Source: Cyanobacteria bacterium UBA11370
GTDB lineage: Bacteria > Cyanobacteriota > Cyanobacteriia > Cyanobacteriales > Coleofasciculaceae
Direction of reading: 5' to 3'
Assembly (NCBI GenBank): GCA_003486645.1
Contig: DNGI01000385.1
Location: 7,506-12,682 of the forward strand
DNA length: 5,177 bases
Within the stretch, counting starts at the first letter, position 1, and every line of letters starts with the position of its first letter. The translations under genes and the position numbers were made by a program. The notes under the pieces are model-generated. The model was given only the letters and a program-made list of their open reading frames with translations. It was not told the DNA's origin and searched no databases. Below are positions 1-5,119 of the stretch, piece after piece.

Positions 1-77
1 TAAAATACCTCTCCCTTGTCTTCAAGAGTCCTCCTGGTCTTCCTTGTCTTTCCTTGTTCACGAATCAAATAGACTAG
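1..77. repeat. Pyrimidine-rich stretch with degenerate CTTGTCTTC units
   Basis: This stretch lies downstream of the Nudix gene and contains no gene. The plus strand is almost all C and T from 8 to 58, with CTTGTCTTC at 15-23, CTGGTCTTC at 34-42, CTTGTCTTT at 43-51 and a shortened CTTGTT at 53-58. Short T/C-rich tandem repeats of this kind are common between cyanobacterial genes (family-level knowledge). The copies here are few and imperfect. I see no stem-loop followed by a T run, so I do not call a terminator for the minus-strand gene. Confidence 0.4.
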
Positions 78-515
78 CTATTGATTGTGAGAGATGGAGG
101 TTAAAAGGAGATTGGGTAAAGCTAGAAGCATTTGTTTAACTTCGGGTTCTCGAACCTGTTTAGCCGCTTGTGAGATAGTCCACCATTTTCGCTTTCTATA
201 ATTGGCTTCTGGCCAATCTGAAATAATGTTTTCGACGTGCAATAAAAAGACTTGCACTCGACAGATACTTCCCCATTTATGATATTCGTAAGTGCCGATT
301 AAATTCGGTAAAACTTGACCCAGAATTCCAGCTTCTTCCCACGCTTCTTTGGCGGCTGAATCTTGAGGAGTCATTGCGGGTTCAATGATGCCTTTGGGAA
401 TAATCCAGCGCTTGTTTTTCATGGACGTGATGAGTAAAACTTGGATTTCTTCCTTGTGGAGGCGATAGGGAATGACTCCCGATTGTTCAATGTATGAGGC
501 GGGTGTTTTATTCAT
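78..515 (-). CDS. Nudix hydrolase, 145 aa
   Basis: Small soluble Nudix-fold hydrolase that would cleave a nucleoside diphosphate linked to another group, or diphosphoinositol/dinucleoside polyphosphate-type substrates. The exact substrate cannot be read from the sequence. The Nudix box spans residues 42-64. It keeps Gly42, Glu57, the metal-binding pair Glu60-Glu61 and Gly63. Relative to the consensus G-x5-E-x7-RE-x2-EE-x-G, the first Glu is Met48 and the Arg is Lys56. The flanking WIIPKG and EAWEEAG phrases resemble the short DIPP-like subgroup, where such changes occur, so activity is likely retained. The length is normal for a single-domain member, with no signal peptide or membrane segment. 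The start is ATG at 515. The mRNA just before it is a long pyrimidine tract without a Shine-Dalgarno sequence. It lies 95 bases downstream of the peptidase gene on the same strand, so cotranscription is possible but unproven. Confidence 0.9.
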   Translation of the reverse strand: MNKTPASYIEQSGVIPYRLHKEEIQVLLITSMKNKRWIIPKGIIEPAMTPQDSAAKEAWEEAGILGQVLPNLIGTYEYHKWGSICRVQVFLLHVENIISDWPEANYRKRKWWTISQAAKQVREPEVKQMLLALPNLLLTSISHNQ

Positions 516-610
516 GAAGAAAAGGGGAGGGGGAAAGCAGAAAGATGTTGTAAGTTATTGAGGGATGGACTAGTGGATAGCTAACTGAGGAATGCTTGCC
601 ACACAAGATA

Positions 611-2677
611 TTAACTGAGGTGAAGCGATCGCACTAAAAATGCTAACTTATCTGCAATCTCTTCTATTATTTTAGTCGTAGGTTTGCCTGCACCATGACC
701 CGCTTTCGTTTCAATTCGGATTAATACAGGTTTCTCTCCTCTATGTGCCTCTTGTAAAGCAGCGGCAAATTTGAAACTATGAGCAGGAACTACTCGGTCA
801 TCATGGTCTGCCGTTGTAATCATCGTAGCAGGATAAGCGGTATCGGGTTTTAGGTTATGAAGAGGAGAATAGGCATAAAGTGCGTTGAATTCCTCCGGAT
901 TTTCTGGCGAACCGTAATCTGAACACCAAGCCCAACCAATTGTAAACTTATGGAAGCGTAGCATATCCATGACACCCACAGCGGGTAAGGCTGCACCAAA
1001 TAAATCGGAACGCTGCGTCATACAAGCACCAACTAATAAACCGCCATTACTCCCACCACTAATTGCTAGTTTTTCAGGGGAAGTATAGTTATTTTCAATT
1101 AACCATTCAGCAGCGGCAATAAAATCATCAAAAACATTCTGCTTGTTTAATTTTGTTCCCGCTTGATGCCATTCCTCACCATATTCGCCGCCACCGCGCA
1201 AATTGGGTACAGCATAAACCCCTCCCATCTCCATCCAGACTAAATTACTAATTGAGAAACTGGGGGTTAGAGAGACATTAAAGCCACCGTAACCATAAAG
1301 ATAAGTGGGGTTATTCCCATCTAACACTAATCCCTTTTTGCAGGTAATAAACATGGGGACTTGGGTTCCATCTTTACTCCTATAAAAAATTTGCCTGGTT
1401 TCGTAGTCATCAGGATTAAAGTCTACATTCGGCTTACGGAATAAAGTGCTTTCACCGCTGACCATATCGTAGTGATAGATTGTTGATGGGGTAGTAAAAC
1501 TGGTAAAAACATAGAACGTTTCTGTGTCATAACGCTTACCGCCAAAACCACCAGCAGAACCAATTCCTGGTAATTCTACTTCTCGGACAAAGGAACCGTT
1601 TAAGTCAAAAATTTTAATGGATGAGCGAGCATCTTTAAGGTAATTCGTAACAAATTGGTTATTTAAGACACCAACTCCTTCTAGAGTTTCTGCGGCTTGG
1701 AGAATAACTTCTTGCCAGTGTTCGCGTCCTGGGTTATTAATATCAATTGCTATCACTCGACCGCGAGGTGCATCCAAGTCAGTTTGAAACCAGAAAACTG
1801 AACCTTCATTATCAATAAAACTATAGTTCGCTTCAAATTCAGGAATCAGTTCCACGACTGGGGAGTCTGGGTTTTGCAAGTCTTTGTAGAAGACTAAATT
1901 TTTAGGATCAGTTCCTTGACTAACAGAGATAATTAAGTAGCGACCATCTTCTGTAACATAGCCACCAAACATCCATTTTTTCTGATCAGGACGGTGATAA
2001 ATTAGGGTATCTTCTGACTGTGGAGTACCCAGTTTGTGATAGTAGAGTTTTTGATAGTAGTTAATGTCTTCTAATTTAGTGGCTTCCTGGGGTTCATCAT
2101 AGCGACTGTAGAAAAAGCCTTGATGATCATGCGTCCAAGATGCACCTGAAAACTTCACCCATTGGAGATAATCGGATAAATCTTCGCCTGTTTCTACATC
2201 CCGAACTTTCCATTCTGTCCAATCTGAACCAGAGGTTGAAATCCCATAAGCCATACGGTTTCCATCGTCACTAATCGCTAAACCGGATAGGGCAATAGTT
2301 CCGTCTTCTGATAAGGTGTTGGGGTCAATTAATAGTCTTGCTTCACCATCTAAGGAGGTTAATGTATAGAGGACACTTTGATTCTGAAGACCATTGTTTT
2401 TGAAATAAAAATAGCGATTTCCTTCTTTAAAGGGAATGCCATATTTTTCGTAATTCCACAGTTGAGTGACCCGTTCCTTAATTTCTTCCCTTTGAGGTAT
2501 TTCAGCCAGATAACTAAAGGTAACGTTATTTTGGGCTTCTACCCAAGTTTTAGTTTCTTCTGAATCCGGATCTTCTAGCCAGCGATAGGGATCAGCTACG
2601 TTGATACCGTGGTAGTTGTCAATTTGGTCAGCTTGGCGGGTAGGTGGGTAGTTGAAGGGTGGGTTGGTAGAAGACAT
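611..2677 (-). CDS. Prolyl oligopeptidase, serine peptidase family S9A, 688 aa
   Basis: Cytoplasmic serine peptidase that cuts short peptides after proline. The length is close to the roughly 700 residues of the family. The N-terminal phrase around residues 22-38 (YHG...ADPYRWLEDPDS) is the family signature. Residues of about 70-417 should form the seven-bladed beta-propeller that excludes large substrates, and the alpha/beta-hydrolase domain follows to the C-terminus. Catalytic residues are visible: Ser543 in GGSNGG, Asp626 in DHDDRVVP and His661 in AGHGAGK. Tyr463 in GYGGFN matches the oxyanion-hole tyrosine. Trp584 in WAWCSDYG lies 41 residues after the serine, exactly as porcine Trp595 does, and stacks on the substrate proline. 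Arg628 corresponds to the substrate-binding arginine. There is no signal peptide. The ATG at 2677 is followed at once by family-like sequence. No Shine-Dalgarno sequence precedes it. The frame is intact. A HIP1 site lies in the last codons. The gene is divergent from the small gene at 3098. Confidence 0.97.
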   Translation of the reverse strand: MSSTNPPFNYPPTRQADQIDNYHGINVADPYRWLEDPDSEETKTWVEAQNNVTFSYLAEIPQREEIKERVTQLWNYEKYGIPFKEGNRYFYFKNNGLQNQSVLYTLTSLDGEARLLIDPNTLSEDGTIALSGLAISDDGNRMAYGISTSGSDWTEWKVRDVETGEDLSDYLQWVKFSGASWTHDHQGFFYSRYDEPQEATKLEDINYYQKLYYHKLGTPQSEDTLIYHRPDQKKWMFGGYVTEDGRYLIISVSQGTDPKNLVFYKDLQNPDSPVVELIPEFEANYSFIDNEGSVFWFQTDLDAPRGRVIAIDINNPGREHWQEVILQAAETLEGVGVLNNQFVTNYLKDARSSIKIFDLNGSFVREVELPGIGSAGGFGGKRYDTETFYVFTSFTTPSTIYHYDMVSGESTLFRKPNVDFNPDDYETRQIFYRSKDGTQVPMFITCKKGLVLDGNNPTYLYGYGGFNVSLTPSFSISNLVWMEMGGVYAVPNLRGGGEYGEEWHQAGTKLNKQNVFDDFIAAAEWLIENNYTSPEKLAISGGSNGGLLVGACMTQRSDLFGAALPAVGVMDMLRFHKFTIGWAWCSDYGSPENPEEFNALYAYSPLHNLKPDTAYPATMITTADHDDRVVPAHSFKFAAALQEAHRGEKPVLIRIETKAGHGAGKPTTKIIEEIADKLAFLVRSLHLS
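625..632. repeat. HIP1 palindrome GCGATCGC
   Basis: Perfect copy of the highly iterated palindrome abundant in many cyanobacterial genomes, here inside the C-terminal codons of the peptidase gene. It supports a cyanobacterial origin. Confidence 0.9.
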
Positions 2678-2790
2678 AGTTTGGGAGTGTAAGCAGCATT
2701 TCCTAGTTTAGCGCTTTGATGGGTGATGATTTTGTCAGCGGTGGCTTGGGATGATTGTTTGAGACTGTCACCGAATAATAGTCGTCTAGA

Positions 2791-2853
2791 GGTTAATCGA
2801 TCATGCTTAAGGGTTAATAGTAGGCAGAAAATAATCAATTACAGAACGTTAAT
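2791..2853. repeat. Three (G/C)GTTAAT direct repeats, possible operator
   Basis: GGTTAAT occurs at 2791-2797 and 2812-2818, 21 bases apart (two helical turns), and CGTTAAT at 2847-2853. The set lies just upstream of the extended -10 at 2878, and the third copy sits next to where a -35 element would be. On the opposite strand the first two read ATTAACC, which resembles half of the cyanobacterial PHO box (CTTAACCT). The usual 11-base repeat period is not present, so the identity of any regulator is open. Confidence 0.3.
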
Positions 2854-2874
2854 ACCTACAAAATGCTGGAAAAT

Positions 2875-2883
2875 TGCTATAAT
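2875..2883 (+). promoter_or_regulatory. Extended -10 promoter for the small plus-strand gene
   Basis: TGC followed directly by the perfect -10 hexamer TATAAT (2878-2883) gives an extended -10 element. The hexamer expected at -35 (about 2855-2860, CCTACA) is a poor match, which an extended -10 often tolerates. Transcription would start near 2890 and give an untranslated leader of roughly 200 bases before the ATG at 3098. It is the only strong promoter-like site in the divergent region. Confidence 0.5.
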
Positions 2884-3097
2884 AGCTAACACTTACAAAG
2901 CTCACTATTTATTCTCTCACCAAATACCAAAAGAGGAATTAAATTGATTCTTGGAGAGAAAACTATACAGAGAGTGTACGCTCTGAAATCTAAGCTTGCT
3001 CAGGAACAAAGATAAAGCCTTGCCAGTCTAATGAAACTTGAGGTAATCAGAAATACCCTAACTTTTGCAACAGTTAAGGTGGATTAAAATTTTACAT

Positions 3098-3433
3098 ATG
3101 TCACAGCCGACAGTGAATGCGTGTTCCCACATCAAATGTCCTTTTTTCGAGATAAAACCTGCTTTAGGTCGGTGTAGCCGATACAGTCATCCCGATCAGT
3201 GTCATCTAAACACCATGTTTGAGGTTGAATCTGATGGGTACTGGTTATTTACCACTCATGAGAATGAACTCCCCCAACTTAAAAAGGCGAACGATCGCTT
3301 TCTCTCCAGGGACAAGGCGAGTCGAAAACAACTCGAACAGTTAAGGGCGAAGGGTTCGAGGAAGCTTGAACTACCGATTCCTTATCCGGTTACTCCTCCT
3401 GCAACAGACAACAAACTACAGCCTGAAACTTAA
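3098..3433 (+). CDS. Unknown small protein with four N-terminal cysteines, 111 aa
   Basis: I do not recognise this protein. From the ATG at 3098 the first 50 residues hold Cys9, Cys14, Cys26 and Cys35 with spacing C-x4-C-x11-C-x8-C, plus His11, His31 and His36. That could bind zinc or an iron-sulfur cluster, but it matches no motif I can name. An aromatic stretch (GYWLFTT) follows, then a highly charged Lys/Arg/Glu segment likely to be helical (about residues 56-90), and a proline-rich tail (PIPYPVTPPA). There is no signal peptide or membrane segment. An in-frame TTG at 3065 would add 11 residues. I prefer the ATG because the added residues look unlike a protein start and AAGGTGG at 3076-3082 lies upstream of the ATG, though its 15-base spacing is long. 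The gene converges on thiS with 56 bases between them. Codon use resembles its neighbours. That it is a real gene is likely but not certain. Confidence 0.7.
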   Translation: MSQPTVNACSHIKCPFFEIKPALGRCSRYSHPDQCHLNTMFEVESDGYWLFTTHENELPQLKKANDRFLSRDKASRKQLEQLRAKGSRKLELPIPYPVTPPATDNKLQPET

Positions 3434-3489
3434 CTGAAAAACTTAACTGAGAGTGTCAAGGCAGAGGACAGATGAGGAGAGGATTTAGT

Positions 3490-3729
3490 TTAACCTTTCC
3501 CCTGTAATGATCCACCTCCGACAATCGTTACTATTTCCAACTTATCGCCCTGTTTAATTTGAGTCTCTGACCAAAACTGGCGATGGAGAATTTCACTGTT
3601 ATATTCCACCGCAACCAAACGGGGATTTAAGCCTAATTGTTCTAATAATTGGGGGAGATAAGTCTGAGACGAACAAGTATGAGATTCCCCATTAACGTGA
3701 AGCGTAATTTGTTGAGTAGTATTAGACAT
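3490..3729 (-). CDS. thiS: Sulfur carrier protein ThiS with C-terminal extension, 79 aa
   Basis: Ubiquitin-fold carrier that, after adenylation and thiocarboxylation of its C-terminal glycine, hands sulfur to thiazole synthase ThiG. The N-terminal VNGE phrase, the RLVAVEYNSEILHR segment and the ending GDKLEIVTIVGGG are diagnostic. The usual protein is about 65-75 residues and stops at the glycine tail. Here Gly71-Gly73 are followed by six more residues (SLQGKG) before TAA, so the free glycine terminus needed for activation is absent from the primary product. Processing, a strain-specific stop-codon change or a sequencing error could explain this. I start at ATG 3729 and not at the in-frame TTG 3753, because the ATG gives the normal N-terminus. 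The ATG overlaps the end of thiE by 8 bases (ATGTCTAA), with no separate Shine-Dalgarno sequence, which points to translational coupling. Confidence 0.93.
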   Translation of the reverse strand: MSNTTQQITLHVNGESHTCSSQTYLPQLLEQLGLNPRLVAVEYNSEILHRQFWSETQIKQGDKLEIVTIVGGGSLQGKG

Positions 3730-4810
3730 AAGATTGAGGAAGACGGGCTTCAATACGACGGCGAGTTTGTTCTCTGGTTAATTGCGACAGAAAATATTGA
3801 GTCACTAACGTTGGTTGTTCTGCTTCCATAATCGCACGCACAATTGCCACTCGCTGCGCCCCAGCACCTAAGACTTCATTAATATTATTGGGATCGATTC
3901 CACCAATGGCAAACCAGGGAATCGAAGCATTTTTCGCCGCATACTGCACGTATTCTAAACCTGCGGCTGCCTTACCAACTTTCGTAGGTGTTTCATAAAC
4001 TGGACCAACACCAATATAATCTGCTCCTTCAGCGATCGCTCGTTGCATTTCGTCGGGATTTGTGGTAGACCGTCCTATGAGGCGATGAGGACCTAAAAGC
4101 TGTCGTGCTAGGGCAATGGGTAAATCTTGCTGTCCTAAATGCACTCCATCCGCATCAACAGCTAAGGCTAAATCCACTCGGTCATTCATAATAAATAATG
4201 CCCCGTAGTGATAGCACATTTGCCGCAGTTTTTGGGCGTGAGAAAGCTTTGCTAGATCATCGGCATTTTTTTCGCGGTATTGTACTAGAGTGAGTCCACC
4301 TTGAAGTGCGGCTTCTACATTAAAAAATAGCTCTTCTGAAGTCGAGGTAACTAAATACAGGTGGGATTGATTGAGGAGGCGATGACGGCGGAAGGCGAGT
4401 AAATTCGTTTCTAGGGTATAAACCCGATAGCGCATTTGCTTAAACGCCGTACCCATATCCGAGTGGTGAAGCTTACCATATTCTTCTAAAACCCGTAATG
4501 CTTCTTCGACTCGGCAAAGATTTGCTTGCAAGACTTGGTGAATGCTAGATCGGTGTTCCTCTTGGGGATGAGTAAGTTCCGTACCGAGATCTCCAGGAGT
4601 ATCTCGCGCTGTGCGAATTTCCTGAGTGTGCCAATTCGCTAATTCTTGGCGCATCTGCTTACATTCACCCGCCATCTGGACGTTATTGATGCCAAAACGA
4701 CACCAATCTTCAATAATTCGCAAGCCTTCTCTCGCTCGGTCTAAATTAGCATCTAAAATGCGGGAAACGGCTGGATCGTGCCATCTACTACCACTGTTCT
4801 GAGCGCTCAT
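3722..4810 (-). CDS. thiE: ThiD2-ThiE fusion: thiamin-phosphate synthase, 362 aa
   Basis: Soluble enzyme joining HMP-pyrophosphate to thiazole phosphate to make thiamin phosphate. The C-terminal TIM barrel (about residues 150-342) shows the ThiE motifs: YLVTS at 152-156, VQYREK with Arg179, MNDRVDLA with Asn209 and metal-ligand Asp210, GVHLGQQD with metal-ligand Asp229, GRSTTN with Ser248, GPVYETPTK at 269-277, and the phosphate-binding AIGGI at 301-305. The N-terminal part (about 14-140; SRILDANLDRAREGLRIIEDWCRFG at its start) is the extension typical of cyanobacterial ThiE, assigned to the ThiD2 family of HMP-phosphate kinases. The fused protein should therefore make and use HMP-PP. An Arg-rich tail (about 346-357) ends it. 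The start at ATG 4810 is fixed by AAGGAGGTG five bases upstream. The frame stays open for 61 codons upstream but holds no ATG, GTG or TTG. A HIP1 site lies inside. It is the first gene of a pair with thiS. Confidence 0.96.
   Translation of the reverse strand: MSAQNSGSRWHDPAVSRILDANLDRAREGLRIIEDWCRFGINNVQMAGECKQMRQELANWHTQEIRTARDTPGDLGTELTHPQEEHRSSIHQVLQANLCRVEEALRVLEEYGKLHHSDMGTAFKQMRYRVYTLETNLLAFRRHRLLNQSHLYLVTSTSEELFFNVEAALQGGLTLVQYREKNADDLAKLSHAQKLRQMCYHYGALFIMNDRVDLALAVDADGVHLGQQDLPIALARQLLGPHRLIGRSTTNPDEMQRAIAEGADYIGVGPVYETPTKVGKAAAGLEYVQYAAKNASIPWFAIGGIDPNNINEVLGAGAQRVAIVRAIMEAEQPTLVTQYFLSQLTREQTRRRIEARLPQSYV
4032..4039. repeat. HIP1 palindrome GCGATCGC
   Basis: Second perfect HIP1 octamer, inside the barrel-coding part of thiE. 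A near copy, CGATCGC, occurs at 3292-3298 in the small plus-strand gene. Confidence 0.9.
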
Positions 4811-4815
4811 CAGAA

Positions 4816-4824
4816 CACCTCCTT
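4816..4824 (-). promoter_or_regulatory. Strong ribosome-binding site of thiE
   Basis: On the minus strand AAGGAGGTG ends five bases before the ATG at 4810 and is nearly fully complementary to the 16S rRNA 3' end. It is the only strong Shine-Dalgarno sequence before a gene in the window and decides the thiE start. Confidence 0.9.
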
Positions 4825-4838
4825 CGCTGGAAACTCTG

Positions 4839-4856
4839 TCTCTGAGCGAGCAGAGA
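4839..4856 (-). repeat. Hairpin just upstream of the thiE ribosome-binding site
   Basis: Arms TCTCTG and CAGAGA (six base pairs) enclose a six-base loop. The hairpin ends 14 bases before the Shine-Dalgarno sequence in the direction of thiE transcription, so it could influence ribosome access or mark the border of an inserted element. Confidence 0.5.
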
Positions 4857-4870
4857 GGAAAGCTTGCATA

Positions 4871-4884
4871 GCGGTTGTAACCGC
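4871..4884. repeat. Perfect palindrome GCGGTTGTAACCGC
   Basis: Arms GCGGTT and AACCGC are exact reverse complements around a two-base centre (GT). As DNA this could be a dimeric protein site. As RNA it would fold with a four-base loop. Confidence 0.6.
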
Positions 4885-4903
4885 CTACAGTCTTTAAATT
4901 ACT

Positions 4904-4971
4904 CCCCTTGCGGGGTGGAGGGGTATGGTTCCCCCTCCGGTGAGGTATGGTTGCCTCAAGTCCCTTGCGGG
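4904..4971 (-). repeat. Cluster of four hairpins in mirrored order
   Basis: Four adjacent stem-loops occur in 68 bases. The outer two (4904-4915 and 4962-4971) have CCCC/GGGG and CCC/GGG stems. Both have loop TTGC on the plus strand and therefore GCAA, a GNRA tetraloop, when read as minus-strand RNA. The inner two have different stems (GGAGGGG with CCCCTCC, 4917-4938; TGAGG with CCTCA, 4941-4958) but the same eight-base loop apart from its last base (TATGGTTC, TATGGTTG; AACCATA in minus-strand RNA). Conserved loops with changed but still paired stems suggest selection on RNA structure. The GNRA loops suggest that the minus strand is the RNA. Confidence 0.6.
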
Positions 4972-5016
4972 TAAAGTTAGCTTCGCCAATGTTTTAAGAG
5001 CTTGTTAGGCTAGCAG

Positions 5017-5029
5017 CACTGTCTCAGTG
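5017..5029. repeat. Short hairpin CACTG-TCT-CAGTG
   Basis: Exact five-base arms around a three-base loop. On the minus strand it contains CTGAGA, the first box of a TPP riboswitch, but no other riboswitch element follows. Confidence 0.4.
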
Positions 5030-5090
5030 ACCTTAAGACTGTTTAACTACTAGCGACAGAGCCAGGGACTAGCTACGCATCCGGTGGGTG

Positions 5091-5119
5091 TCTTGACTCA
5101 AAAAACGTAGTTTTCAAGA
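5091..5119. repeat. Bulged hairpin
   Basis: Outer arms TCTTG (5091-5095) and CAAGA (5115-5119) and inner arms AAAAC (5102-5106) and GTTTT (5110-5114) pair around a three-base GTA loop, with a six-base bulge on one side. Together they make ten base pairs. Confidence 0.4.

Larger units (their letters stand above)
2678..3097. other. Divergent intergenic region
   Basis: About 420 bases separate the starts of the peptidase gene (minus) and the small cysteine-containing gene (plus). It contains three TTAAT-core direct repeats (2791-2797, 2812-2818, 2847-2853), an extended -10 promoter reading rightwards (2875-2883), and a small interrupted palindrome (arms CAGAG at 2968-2972 and CTCTG at 2981-2985). 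Two very short reading frames (2944-3015 and 3031-3087) are also present. Longer open frames crossing the region on both strands have no recognisable protein features and overlap the peptidase start or the promoter, so I treat them as chance. I could not find a convincing leftward promoter for the peptidase. Confidence 0.6.

Noticed and set aside
582..620. TAACTGAGG repeated at 582-590 and 612-620
   Set aside because: Two nine-base copies, one of them overlapping the peptidase stop codon, are too little to call a functional repeat.
2378..2563. 61-codon plus-strand frame inside the peptidase gene
   Set aside because: It lies wholly within a well-supported gene on the other strand and has no recognisable protein features.
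2596..2838. 80-codon minus-strand frame overlapping the start of the peptidase gene
   Set aside because: It overlaps the conserved N-terminal codons of the peptidase in another frame, and its sequence is low in complexity (Thr/Leu-rich) with no motif.
2723..2947. 74-codon plus-strand frame in the divergent region
   Set aside because: It runs across the extended -10 promoter and the repeat sites, has no recognisable motif and is probably chance.
3065..3097. Upstream TTG start for the small cysteine-containing protein
   Set aside because: The TTG has no ribosome-binding site, and the extra 11 residues do not look like part of the protein. The ATG at 3098 is simpler.
3434..3489. Possible bidirectional terminator between the converging genes
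   Set aside because: Only a four-base inverted repeat (TGTC/GACA) and a TAACTGA direct repeat are present. No GC-rich stem with a T run exists on either strand.
3649..3831. 60-codon plus-strand frame over the thiE/thiS junction
   Set aside because: It is antisense to two confident genes and carries no protein signature.
5022..5027. CTGAGA on the minus strand upstream of thiE, the first box of a TPP riboswitch
   Set aside because: The box lies in a simple CACTG/CAGTG hairpin. The expected ACCC, GAACCTGAT and CCAGCG boxes do not follow, so a riboswitch is not supported despite the thiamin genes.
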